A stretch of DNA of 64,000 bases from Brienomyrus brachyistius (Eukaryota; Chordata; Actinopteri; Osteoglossiformes; Mormyridae), in NCBI RefSeq assembly GCF_023856365.1, contig NC_064540.1, positions 6,743,001-6,807,000 of the forward strand, read 5' to 3'. The notes under the pieces were generated by a model, which saw only the letters and a program-made list of their open reading frames with translations, was not told the origin of the DNA and ran no database searches. This document shows, piece by piece, positions 46,104 to 59,207 of the stretch. Made by a program: the position numbers and the translations under genes. Each line of letters starts with the position of its first letter. Positions within the stretch are counted from its first letter, which is position 1.

Positions 46104-46192
46104 TTTATTCAAGTACAAAACCTGAGTCAGATGGAAACAAGCAGTCCACACAAGCACTGTGACATGGCCACATCCACAGGGACACCCCCAGT
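46104..46192 (-). terminator. rpl29: rpl29 3' UTR and poly(A) signal
   Basis: On the minus strand AATAAA (46109-46104) lies 84 nt after the TAA stop, in GAATAAAGC. A very short 3' UTR is typical of ribosomal protein genes. Confidence 0.8.
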
Positions 46193-47910
<1,718 letters not shown>

Positions 47911-48342
47911 TTTGATAGTCTAGCTATAGAAAGAAATACAGAAAGTAAGGCGACAACTCGATGAGGGCCGCTCTTCCATACAACGCAAGCTAATGCGCGT
48001 CACAGAAATTTTACTGCTATACTTTAACGGGGCTCAAGCATACAAAGGCTTGTAATATACTAGGAATGCGCACAAATAGCGCTGTCTGGGATAAAATTAT
48101 TCCACTAAAGACTAATCAAATAAATAAGTCAAATTTAACATATGCTTGGCGAACGGCAGGAAAGGCTACATACTGAATCAAATTTTGTCTCGGGAAAAGC
48201 AATCTTTCAAAAAATACACAATTCAAGTGGTTGTATATATGTTATCATTACTTAAACAGACTTCAAACATCACACTTTCTTTTCATATACTTAGGATTAA
48301 TCAGGGTTTTCGTTAGTAAATCGCTGAATAAAAAACATACAC

Positions 48343-48500
48343 CTTCCACACGTACAGAATCCCAACCGGAAGAGGAAGAACTAGCGTGGAGAATTATGGG
48401 AAATTAACCGAATAATTTCTGAAAGAAACCATCGAAATTACGGGTGTTAGAGATACTTCCGGTTTAGATTGCAGACATCAATATGGTGGCAGGTGCACCC
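48343..48500 (-). promoter_or_regulatory. rpl29: rpl29 TOP exon 1 and promoter
   Basis: On the minus strand a pyrimidine tract TTCTTCCTCTTCC (48380-48368) fits a 5' TOP start, expected for translationally controlled ribosomal protein mRNAs, with a likely start at the C of 48378. Exon 1 then runs to the donor GGAAG/GTGTATG at 48343. Upstream are an ETS core (ACTTCCGG, 48455-48462) and a YY1-like CAATATGGTGGC (48479-48490). Confidence 0.65.
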
Positions 48501-49504
48501 TAAAATTCCAGTTGCTAGCTGTTTTTGTCGCTTTTTACTTTTGCATGAAAGATATTTTTTTGTTAATAACGTGTATGTTCATTTTAGTAAATTGTGGTAA
48601 GCTAAAACTTTTGTTATATGAGAAGAATTTTTTAAATTGGATCGGTTCAAGCCCCGAGACTAGAAACTATCCATGCATACATCAATCCATTTATTTCCTA
48701 TACCCACTCCCAATCCTGGGAGTCCTGGAGCTCAACCCCGGGACACCCGGGATGGAGCACTCAGACTATTCAAGCTATTCAGCCAAATTTAGGAGAATGG
48801 TGCCGTCATGCAACATTTCGGATTACTTCGATGATTCCGGTCATTACTGTTTGCTTTGTATTTCAACTTACGATACTTTGGTCAATAGGAACCAAAATAC
48901 CTGTCGTGCCTGTTCTTCTGGGAATTTATTAAACGAGACCATAACGAAGAGCGCCACCACGTGAGCTGGAGACAGAAATCTTATTTTAAAAAGTTTTTTT
49001 TTTCACATCCTGGAGGATGGGGTGAATGGCGCCTTTAAGTGGCCGCATTAGATACCCAGAAACCGGGAAAAAGAATTCAGTTTTCAGATGTTCTCTAAAG
49101 ATGTACATGTACGTCTCGCCGCTAGTGACAGCGAGAGACATGCAGACGTATATGTGTTACCAGTTATTTAATAATGTCTGATGTCTAAGACTTTTGTCCT
49201 TGAAACCCCTGTACATTGTTGATTCATATTTCCACTTCTACTTGGCCTCCTGTCCTTCAATGGCTGGCTATTCAATAATTTTCTCTGTATAGGAACTTTA
49301 AACACATATTCTCTGATAGGCCTATTAAAGATCAGCTGTCTGTAAATTACGCATAATATGTACATATATGTCCTGAATTGTACTGGCATCCTGACTGGGG
49401 TGCTCTCTTGAACTTCCAAAATACCTTAAATGTGACATTAAAGGTTTTACTATAAATTATACAAAAACCTGTGTTGAAAATGCCGATAGCCCAGTTCTTG
49501 TATT

Positions 49505-49755
49505 TGGTAAATGGACTGCATTTATATAGCACTTTTCTACTATTACAAGTACTCAAAGTGCTTTATATTTCATGCCTCACATTCACTCATCCACACACCG
49601 GTGGCAGAGGCTGCCATGCAAGGCGCCAACCTGCTCACCGGGAGCAATTTGGGGTTCAGTGTCTTGCTCAAGGACACTTCGATGTCGAGGAGGAACCAGG
49701 GCTCGTACCTGCAAATCTCTGCTGAACAATAGCACTACCTCCTGCACCACCATCT
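49505..49755. repeat. Dispersed fish repeat
   Basis: Begins GTAAATGGACTGCATTTATA and contains AGCACTTTTCTACTATTACA and GTCTTGCTCAAGGACACTTC, ending GCACTACCTCCTGCACCACC. I recognise it as a repeat found through many teleost genomes; class uncertain. Confidence 0.6.
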
Positions 49756-52519
49756 TCAGCTGTATTTAACAGCCTTTGCCAGTTTGAATTATCCACATTA
49801 TTTCTTGCATTTTTCCCCCTAGGTTTGTATGAAACCTTTGATTCACGATGCTTCCGTGGAAACACTGGACGGTCCTGATGAAGCTGCGCTAATGCAAAAC
49901 AATATCCAGCAGGGGGCGATATTATTTCATTTATTTGAAATTGAGTAAGCACGATCTCCAGAGCTGCCAAACACTCAAGTACCCTTAAGCTGTTACAAAA
50001 TCTTTGTTATGTGTATCACATTTGTTATATATTCTTTCACGACTTCAGGAATAGTTTGTATTAAAAACAAAACTGACATATAAAGACTCTCTTGTGAAGG
50101 GTCTTTTGGGTAATTCATGTTACAATGAGGGACCAAAAATGTTCACATTTCTAAATTAAGAAGATTTTTTTTCTTAAATAGGGCTTGGAGTTATTAGAGT
50201 AACCTGGCAGGGGCACGTTTAAATTGTAATATAACAATCTGCTAGCTAATAGTTTATTAGAAGTGTGCTAATTATCAGTAATAAAACGATAGGTAATAAA
50301 AAATAATAACGGTGATTCTGTTGCCGATGCTTTAAGGCAGTGGCTGCGCAGTAACGCTTGGGCTCTGCACAGGAAATATGTGCCTGTGGAAAAAAATGAT
50401 TCAATTATCTCGCTTGCATGTAACGAGAAAAGTACTTCAAATGTCTGCTTGGCAGGTGAGATAACAGAAGTAGGTGAGAATGAAATAGGGCACATTTTGA
50501 GTAATTGAGGATGTTATATCATCTCTGCAGCGTGTATCGTGCAACCAGGTCGATCGGGTCTCAATGAAGCACTGAACCAACAGAAACAATACCTGACGTT
50601 TCTTAAACTAGGTTTGCTAGCACTGAGTCAATAAAATGTTAACAGTGAGATAGAAATTAAATTATCCTCACCAGTCTTCCACTATAAGAATAAAAAAACC
50701 CATTGAAATACTTTACGGAAATAAAAAAAGCAACAGAGTCGTTTTGTACTGCATAGTGCTGTCCACGCAATGGACATTTTAACCTCAGATTGTATAAGCC
50801 AGTAATTCACCGTAGTTTAAATAATATAGTGAGAAGAAAACGTTTTGCTATTTTTAAAACATATGGCGTGCTGGGTTTTTAGTTTTTTAGTAATTGACTT
50901 ATTAGTTATAAAATTGTTTACTTATTGAGCACAATTAGCATGGCAGGTCGGTGATGAGTTCAGGTTGATCTTTGTACTGTGGCCATCACACAACACAGGA
51001 GGCGTGATATGAGGCACTCTCGTGCGGGAGTGACGTAAGCCCTCCCCTCCATGTCGCCTGTGGCACCCCCCAACCCCCACCCAACCACCTCAGCCATGGC
51101 AAATCTCATCTCGTGCTGAAGTAATGGCATGGCATCCTATATTTAGCCCATCCTCAAACTAGCAGTGCAGCCTGGCTTTTCACAAGAATGCTATTTCAGT
51201 CCTCTGACTGATCCAGGTACAGGCTGTGATTTTCCCCCCTGATTTTTTTGTTTTTGTACCAAAAAATGCAAATTTCTCCTCTTTTACAGATTGAAACATA
51301 AACTCCTCAGTGGCATCATTACTTTTTGCTGCATATTTTACTGAAATGCAGAGAAACGCTCACGCTGATGTTTTGTTCAACGTGCTGTTTAATCCCAAGG
51401 CATCGCTTGAAGGCATTAACATATAACACGTGCACCACTGTGACACGTTACACGTTGCGCGTTCGATGTTCTGCTGGATTCCCAAACTTTCGACCTCAGT
51501 GTAGCTCAATCACCTCAGCGAATTAGGGCCCTCTGCTCAAGACAGAAAAACAGCAAGAGCATGACATCATTGTCATAGTTCTGAGTCTCTGTGGAGGAGT
51601 GGATCTCACGGTGCACTCAAAGGAGGGAGCTCAGCCCCCAGCCAGGTCCCAGACCTGGTCTGGGCTGTGAAACCGATCTCCGAGTAGGCCGGGGAGCAAC
51701 CTGCTTTCATTATTTCAGCAAATGCCGCTTCACCGGAGAATTCGATACCCTTGACTGGCAAACTGTTTTGCCATCAGTCGAACATACAACAAAAAAAAAA
51801 AAAGAAGAAAGAATTTTATTGTGTTTCCCCTAAATCGGGGGAACAGTACGGAGCCATAATTCAACGTGTAGCATTCTCCTGCCTCATCGTCATCTCGCCA
51901 CAGCCCAGGCCTCAAGTGACACCTGCTTTCAGGCAGGATTCCTCCGTCTGCTTAGGATTTCAAAGACAAAGAAGGAAATGTCTCCGGAAAAAATAAACCT
52001 TTTGTTCGGCTTTCGCTGCACAATAATCCAAAACTATCCCTCGGAAATACTGTCACTAATTAGACTTTTCTTTGGCCGCCAGATGATCGGAAATTAAGTC
52101 CTTCTGATAACATACTAGGCTTATTGCAGGTTTTTTGTTATTGTTTTAAATGCTGATAAGAAGGCAGCGCCATGCCAAAGAAATACATAAGTGATTAAAA
52201 ATGCACCTTTTCATATAATGGTAAAATAAAAATGATGGATGGGGCAAATCTATTAAAGCAACAGCAGTAATTAAGGGTTTGTAATACTGTGTTTGTTTCC
52301 CTCAATAAACCAATAAAACAGCAGAGCAAACATTATCTTTAGTAAATAAGACATAATCAATAAGTTCTGGTGCCACACAATATTTGTAAGACAATATTTA
52401 CTGTCAGTTTAACTTCCTTCAAACAAAGCAACCTCTGAATTGCCCCTCATCGGCCTGTAAAAGAAATTATCTCGCTTTCCGTTATGACGCAATAAATAAA
52501 CTTAAAGAAAAGAACCAAC

Positions 52520-52900
52520 AGAAGGTTCCGGAACTACGGAGTACGCAAGCGACACTTCAAGATGGCTCCTTGGCTTCAGCTTCTGGAGAGTGGGCGGGGC
52601 AGTTCAAAGCCCACAGTTCGGCTCCCGGCTCTGGCAATCTGATCCGAGTCGGAGAGCTCGGCGATCAGTCCTGGCCACTCCCGCTCTCCCCCCGGTGCGT
52701 GTGGCAGGACCCCAGCACCACTGCTGTCCCCAAGAAACGCAAGGTGAAGATGCCACATCCCCCCGCCTCCTCTTAAATATAAACATCACTCGCCGGTCAT
52801 GCCAGATAAATGCCCTGGTTAAACTGCCCACAGGATGACGCACCGGCCAAAAGACCCCCGGGCGCGTCTCTTGGCCTGACGCCGCCTGGTGGCTCGACAC
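52520..52900. promoter_or_regulatory. CpG-rich patch, possible promoter
   Basis: Contains GTTCCGGAAC, a YY1-like TTCAAGATGGC (52557-52566), an SP1 box GGGCGGGGC (52592-52600) and a possible donor CCCCG/GTGCGTG near 52695. Several frames are open but none resembles a protein I know. A candidate promoter and first exon only. Confidence 0.25.
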
Positions 52901-53582
52901 GGAAATCATGACAGCCGCCCTGGAGGTCCTTCACAGTGCATGTGTCCTCTATTACAGCTTTGTGTCCCGTATCTCTGTATCCCAGCAGCCTCTGTCTGTG
53001 GCCCCCACAGCACGGGACATTTGGAAGATATTAAGTGCTACAATCAACCCACCTCCCCCCAGCATCAGTTTCAAACTCCTCCTTCAGCGCTTTAATCAGA
53101 AGCTGAAAAGACATCCCCTCCCCCCCCTTAACCACAGCCACCTGTGTGCCAGCCTGGGCTTCATACCATGACCCCCATGTATACGACTCGGTGACATCAA
53201 AGGTCCCTTGAGACCTCTGTGCCTTTGGCGTACCCAATACCCCTGCACAGTCACACAAAGCCAGTGAACATCAGTCTGGTATCACAGCAGTTAAACAAAT
53301 GGAATTATGGGTAAAAATGTTTAAGGGACAGTAAGGTTAGTTCCTCTAAAACCTTGAGTGTATCCATCTAAATGACTTGAATAAACATCTAGCTGTACAA
53401 TTAAGAAATATTGGGCATTTTATTGAATAAAGTATTGAATAATTACCCATAATCCCTGTGTTTACTGCAGGGGAGTCTTGGAGTAAAAGTTACAGAAAGA
53501 AGAAACCAGAAAGGGGAAGGTGGGGTGGTTTCTTTGCATGGGGTGGCTCCGTTGTCAGCTGCTGGAAAATGGGAAGGAAGGA

Positions 53583-53900
53583 AGCCAACCTGTAGGAGCA
53601 CAAGGCGTCACATCACGGTGGAGCCCAACCTGCAGGAGCGCAAGGCGTCACATCACGGAGGAGCCCGACCTGCAGGAACACAAGGCGTCACATCACGGAG
53701 GAGCCCAACCTGCAGGAGCGCAAGGCGTCACATCACGGAGGAGCCCGACCTGCAGGAGCGCAAGGCGTCACATCACGGAGGAGCCCAACCTGCAGGAGCG
53801 CAAGGCGTCACATCACGGAGGAGCCCAACCTGCAGCAGCGCAAGGAATCGCATCACAGAGGAGCCCAACCTGCAGCAGCGCATGCTGGCATGTCATGGAG
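53583..53900. repeat. 40-bp minisatellite, 7 full units
   Basis: Unit CAAGGCGTCACATCACGGAG followed by GAGCCCAACCTGCAGGAGCG. Seven full units at 53601-53880 plus partial units on each side (the right-hand ones more diverged). 40 is not a multiple of three and the unit has no stop, so all plus-strand frames here stay open and cycle; the long frames across it (53520-54080, 53525-53950) are a by-product. Confidence 0.97.
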
Positions 53901-54117
53901 GAGGCGGCAATGCTGGCACTCTGGGCAGCACTAGATATGAGTCAACCTGACCTGCCAGGCTGGAGGTCTGCCAGCATGACCCCAAGTCGATCGCTCTGCC
54001 CTGCATCCCACCCTAGTCTGCCGCATCTCTTTTACCTGTTGCGTGATCTGATGGTCAACATCAGTGCAATGCGAGCCTAACCCTGGGACACATTAAAGTC
54101 ACATTAAGCTCAAGAGA

Positions 54118-54915
54118 ATGCTTCAGAGAGCACAGGCTTGCTCGGCCAATTTATGGATCAGCCTATGTTCAGAAGGTTGCTGGTTCAAGTCTGGGATTTA
54201 CTCGGTCAAAGTACAGCATTTGACACAATTGATCACAAAATACTCCTGGATAGGCTAGAGACTTGGGTTGGCCTCACTGGAACTCTCTTGAACAGGTTCA
54301 GGCCATACCTAGAGGTCAGAGGATGTTATGTTGAATTTGACTGTAATAAATCGAGGTGGACGTCTAATAATTGGAGTCCCACAAAGATCTATCCTAGGGC
54401 CACTCTTATTCGACTTCTGTATGCTTCCTTTAGGTCAAATTCTGCAAATTAACAATAGTTACGCAGGGAACACCCACATCTACCAGGCTTTGTCACCCAG
54501 TGATTTAGGCCCCATCAATTCCCTATGTCAGCGCCTTCAGCAAGCTAATCACTACAAGCAGCAGTGTTTCCTTCTACTCAACAAAGAGAAAATTGAGGTG
54601 ATTGTTTTCCAGAAGAGAGAGAAGCAACTGAATGTTAGTGCCTTCTCAGAAATCTAGGCGTACTGCTTGATGAAGATCTCAGCTTCACTAAGCATATTAA
54701 GGCTATAACTAAGTCTCCCTTTTATCAACATTTCTGAAATCTGAGGCCTAATGTCCAAGCTTGACTTTGAAAAACGTATTCATGCCTTTGTCTCCAGTCC
54801 CTCAGATTATTGCAACTGTCCTTTACGGCCTTCCCAAACCAATCCATAAGACAGCTCATCCAAAATGCTGCTGCTAGAATGTCAAGGGCAACACCTTTCA
54901 AGGGGGCACATACTT
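54118..54915 (+). mobile_element. Dead L2-like LINE reverse transcriptase fragment
   Basis: From about 54205 the plus strand, with frameshifts, reads FDTIDHKILLDRLETWVG, GVPQRSILGPLLFDF, NSYAGNTHIYQALSPSDLGP, LLNKEKIEVIVFQKR, then to about 54915 LLDEDLSF, SDYCN and QNAAAR pieces. These are RT palm motifs of the fish L2/CR1-like group. The catalytic YADD is changed to YAGN, and the frame shifts at least twice. Just before it, at 54118-54195, is a SINE-like head with a B-box-like GGTTCAAGTCTGG. Confidence 0.8.
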
Positions 54916-55590
54916 AATAACAGCTTGGTTATTACTGAAGTACAAATCATGAACAAATTGCAAACAAATTTTTATTTTTTATTTTTATTTTATTGTCTTT
55001 TACGTGTAATTTTAAACTTTCCATTTAATGATTCCTATTACTTGAGGTTCAGCACGTTGAATGACCTCTGTGTTTGAAAATGTGCCATACAGAGTATAGT
55101 ACAGTGCAAAAATGCTTAAAGCTATTTATCTGCATAGTAAGTGTATATTTGCTCAGAAAAAAAAACACATCAATCATTAAAACGTATGCAAATTAACAGC
55201 AACATAAAACACGAACAAAAATTCCTTCTGTTCTCCAAATCGTTTCTGGTATCTCTCTGGCTGGCTAGATGACCGCCGCTTTAGTTCCCTAACCTCTCCT
55301 CAGGGGCACCCCAGCCATTCCATGTGTTTGCTAAATTTCACCCCAAGTTTGCTTAATTAATTAAGTTAGTTGAACTCAGTGAGGAACCAATATACAAAAA
55401 CAAGGTGTTCGGTTGGTTGACCCAAAAAGTACACGGGTAGCTTGGACAGTTGCTGCAAATACTGGTATTATTTTAGGACAGAATTTCAAACAACTGACAC
55501 ACTTTAACAAACATGATGTCATAGTTTCACAGCGACCTCAAGATCATTTCAACATCATTATCTTTCACTGCCTAAGACTTACGCACAATA
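54916..55590. other. Gene-free AT-rich stretch
   Basis: Nothing recognised apart from a TTTTTATTTTTTATTTTTAT run near 54968. Confidence 0.5.
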
Positions 55591-55598
55591 CTGTATGT

Positions 55599-55767
55599 CA
55601 AGGGTGTCCAATCTTATCCGTAAAGGGCCGGAAAACCGTAAAGGTTTTCACTGCAACTCCCTAATTAGATTACTAATTAGAGGACTGGGTTTGAAGAGCT
55701 GACCAACAGGTTATTCCAAAAACATGCACACACACCGGCCCATTGTGGATAAGATTGGACACCCCTG
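55599..55767. mobile_element. hAT-type MITE, 169 bp, with 8-bp target duplication
   Basis: Left end CAAGGGTGTCCAATCTTATC, right end on the other strand CAGGGGTGTCCAATCTTATC. Flanked by CTGTATGT (55591-55598) and CTGTACAT (55768-55775), six of eight bases alike. The CAGGGGT ends and an 8-bp duplication fit the hAT superfamily. Confidence 0.85.
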
Positions 55768-55776
55768 CTGTACATA

Positions 55777-55890
55777 AGCTTGCCTTGCCTTGGCAGAGTG
55801 ATGTCACTGTTTGGCCCTTAAGCGAGGCCCTTGACCTTAACTGCTTCTGGGACTGACTGAGCCTGATTTCTCAAAAGTGTATGTCGTTTA
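55777..55890. repeat. Decayed SINE-like piece
   Basis: CTTAAGCGAGGCCCTTGACC and TTTCTCAAAAGTGTATGTCG resemble the second SINE family's body and its tail at 61600-61660. Confidence 0.4.
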
Positions 55891-55892
55891 TA

Positions 55893-55895
<3 letters not shown>

Positions 55896-55955
<60 letters not shown>
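55896..55955. repeat. AT dinucleotide repeat, about 30 units
   Basis: Uninterrupted AT run. Confidence 0.97.
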
Positions 55956-55960
<5 letters not shown>

Positions 55961-57659
55961 TCTTTTTTTAATATACAACCAGTAATAAAAATAATCATGA
56001 GTACTTAAGTATTAATTTAATCATTTGTTTAGTTGGTGGCAATTCTGCTCTTCTGACAGAATTTGTTCGCTTTTTCAGCAAAGTACAAAAGTTTGACAAT
56101 CTATTTCATGGAAAAGAAATATGACGCCTTAGTTTTTTGACTAAATTTATAAGTTTTATGGTTGGAAGTCTGTGCTCCAGAATTTTTTTTTTTTTTTTTT
56201 GACTATGCACCACCAAATAAAGATTTACAACATTCCTCAGCATACAACAAAACTATTATTATATGATAAATGGTAAAGCTATGATAATTATTTTTAAACA
56301 TTTTAATAATGTCACTGCTAAAATCAGCAGGCAGAAGAAGAAAACAATTGTGAGACAAAAAGTGATTTAAAAAGTTACGTAAGTCTGAGTGACTCATTCT
56401 TCTTGTCACAAACACACACCGACTGCATTTTTAAGACGGTTGAGTAATCTGTGTTTCAGGGACATCTTGCTGTTCCTGACCTGGTTTCTCCGTGGTCGGA
56501 CAGCTCCTGCTTCGTCTTAACAGCCCAGAAAATTCTGTGCCCCTCCCAGGGGGTCGAGCGAGCTTTAGGGCGTAGTGTGTCCCAAAGTGGGACAGTGTAT
56601 CTGGTGGACTTTCAGGACACAAATAAAGAAGAAGGAGAAAACGTCTGTGAAAAGGACCAGTAAACTAAAAACTAAGATAAGATGAGATAAGATTGATTTT
56701 ATCTCTGGTGCATTCTGCAGAATGGTATGTAAAGTGGAGAAATACAAACAGTCAACAACAAGATGGTTACAGACTGTGTGTACAGTGCAGTGACAGTACA
56801 CACAGTGCAGTGACAGTACACACAGTGCAAGTAAATAAAAAAAAAGAATGATAATGAAATGAATAAATTAAAAATAAATTAACAAAATGTATGTGCAATT
56901 AACTGTCTCCATTCAGTTGGTTTTCTTGCTCAAGACTGACAGCTAAAATTATTTTAATGGAACAGTGTGTGAATTTGCACATGAAGGGCCTTTCCATCTG
57001 ACACCTTTTTACTGAAGTGCAAACATGTATTAGTGAGCCAAGCTGAAGACTCCGAGTGTCATCAGACATGAAATCTGTGTCTGTGAAAGTAAAAAAAAGA
57101 ACGGAACAGTGAAAAAGAGTGTGGCTGAATGAGCATGTTTATGCTACGTTTGTTGTTTGATGATCTGCGTTTTGTTTAGCTTTTGCTCAGTAACCAAGGA
57201 AGATGGATAGAATCAAAATACTGTACGTCTGTATATCTCACACGCTGAAAGGAAAATACACCAAAACTTAGATGCAATTCAATTTTTGCATGAGTGTCCT
57301 GTTGTGATTTCAGAGCAGTGAGGTGAAGGTTTGAGGTACTAGGTGTAGCAATCCCATGGAAGTTGTTTCCTTCCCAACAGGAGAGCCAGTGCTGACACTA
57401 TATTTTTTTGCAATGACAGAGGGGGAAAAAGCTTCCAATTTACCATCAGTGGAGGGATCTGGATGAAAAATGCACACACACCCCCATAAAAAAAAAAATA
57501 CATCGAAAAAAAGACATAAGTTCCTCTTTATGTTATGTTCTGTTTACAGGAAGTTCCATCCAACTGCATCTACCAAGAACTGGCAGGAAATAAAATGAAG
57601 GGAGATAGCTTCCTATAGATAACAGTTCACCTAATTCATTTAGGACTAGGTTACTATTA
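55956..57659. other. Gene-free stretch
   Basis: 1.7 kb. A 19-base T run near 56181-56200 and a short tandem CAGTGACAGTACACACAGTG duplication near 56788-56828; nothing coding. Confidence 0.5.
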
Positions 57660-58206
57660 AGCAGAGATGGGAGCAAGTCATTCCTAGGTAACTCCGAGTC
57701 AAGTCTTGAGTACTTTGCCCTCAAGTCTGAGTCAAGTCCAAGTCTGTCCATCATTTTTGCAGTCAAATCACAAGTCATCAAATTTGTGACTTGAGTCAAA
57801 TTCTAGTTCCTTCTTTTACCTTTAGTGATTAAAGCTTGATGCAGCAAAAACACACTACAGTACTTCAAAGGATACGTTCTTTATAGGCAGAGATAGGTTA
57901 AAAAGAGAGTGTCCACTCACTGATGTCCTCACACAGTTTTTATGTCTGTGTATATGTAGGGAGTGATATGTCTTTCCAAAAAACTCTTAGGAGACCTTGC
58001 ATTCAGCGAATTAAAAATGCAGACAAAAGAGAATTAATATGCACAGAGATTATAAAACTAACATAACAGTATCCAGGGGGGGGACTATAGCCGAGTCATA
58101 GTCCAAGTTTGGTCCAAGTCTTTTTATCAGTTTTGCAGAGTTAGATCATCAAAGTCATCAAATTTGAGTCAAGTCAGGAGTCAGTGACTCGAGTCCCCAC
58201 CTCTGC
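57660..58206. mobile_element. hAT-like MITE, about 545 bp
   Basis: The left end AGCAGAGATGGGAGCAAGTC and the right end (other strand) AGCAGAGGTGGGGACTCGAG form inverted repeats. Inside, GAGTCAAGTC-type words are repeated near both ends (57708-57800 and 58095-58190). CAGAG termini suggest hAT. The flanks CTATTAAG and CTATATGG could be a decayed 8-bp duplication. Confidence 0.7.
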
Positions 58207-58820
58207 TATATGGGAATTTATATGACATTTCCTCAGTGAAATGACATGTGCTGTACGGCACAGGGACAAAATCCCAGTGACCCAGGTACAGTGTTTTTAA
58301 CTGCGTTTACTCTGATCCCATTGTGTCGTTCAGGTGGCATATGAAGCGATTGCTGTATAATGAGATGCTGGTTTGGGCATCCTGAAGCAGCCTGGTACTT
58401 GTGATCCGTCACTGGTGCTGCCTTAACACGACCGTTGTGAGGCAGGTTGTGACAAGCCAGTTTCCCTATGTCATGGATTGGGATCGGTGCTCTTGACGGT
58501 TTTGTCACTCAACTACTATCACGTGGCTTCTGTTCTGGCACTACCGCCCCAGTGGCTGTTTTTGGAACAGCGCGCACTCTGGAGAGCGACTGAAAGCAAG
58601 TCTCCTAACACAGCTAACCAGGCTACGGCCTCCGGCACAGAGTACCAGGAACGATGGATCTCCCCTTAGTCTGATTTGCCCTTTGGTCACACAGCCAAGT
58701 CCCCTAAAGACTGATGAGCACTGAATAAAAATAAATGGAGGAAGATAAGGACAAAATATTGGGTCAGGTCAGGACAGGTGACCAAAATATTATAAGTGAA
58801 ATGGAAGATAGCCGCATGCT
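58207..58820. other. Gene-free stretch
   Basis: Nothing recognised in these 0.6 kb. Confidence 0.5.
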
Positions 58821-58833
58821 AACATAATAATAT

Positions 58834-59195
58834 CCATCCATCCATCCATCCATTTTCCAAACCGCTCATCCTATTGGGTCGCGGGGGGTCCGGAGCCTAT
58901 CCCGGAAGCAATGGGCACGAGGCTGGGAACAACCCAGGATGGGGGGCCAGCCCATCGCAGGGCACACGCACACACCATTCACTCACACATACACACCTAT
59001 GGGCAATTTTGCAACTCCAATTAGCCTCAGCATGTTTTTGGACTGTGGGGGGAAACCGGAGTACCCGGAGGAAACCCCACGACGACATGGGGAGAACATG
59101 CAAACTCCACACACATGTGACCCAGGCAGAGATTCGAACCCAGGTACCAGAGGTGTGAGGCAACAGTGCTAACCACTGCGCCACCATGCCGCCCC
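58834..59195 (-). mobile_element. tRNA-derived SINE, full-length, with target duplication
   Basis: Minus strand: A-box-like TGGCGCAGTGGTTAGCACTG, B-box-like GGGTTCGAATC, tail of GGAT units. Flanked by the perfect 12-bp direct repeat ACATAATAATAT (58822-58833 and 59196-59207). Least decayed copy in the window. Confidence 0.9.
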
Positions 59196-59207
59196 ACATA
59201 ATAATAT

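Larger units (their letters stand above)
48501..53580. other. Gene-poor stretch
   Basis: No host gene is recognised. It includes a dispersed repeat (49505-49755), a decayed SINE-like piece (about 48675-48760) and a CpG-rich patch (52520-52900). The rest is AT-rich unique-looking DNA. Confidence 0.55.

Noticed and set aside
48512..48964. 150-residue open frame next to the rpl29 promoter
   Set aside because: No recognisable domain, low-complexity hydrophobic start, and a decayed SINE-like piece in the middle; composition is not coding-like.
52570..52776. Open frame ending with PKKRKVKMP, like a nuclear localisation signal
   Set aside because: A short basic run can arise by chance; no other protein similarity and no conserved frame can be shown.
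53601..53880. Regularly spaced repeats resembling an array such as CRISPR
   Set aside because: Units are head to tail with no unique spacers and the host is a vertebrate; it is a minisatellite.
53520..54080. 186-residue open frame with repeated motifs
   Set aside because: It is the 40-bp minisatellite read in a cycling frame; the overlapping frame at 53525-53950 is equally open, and neither resembles a protein.
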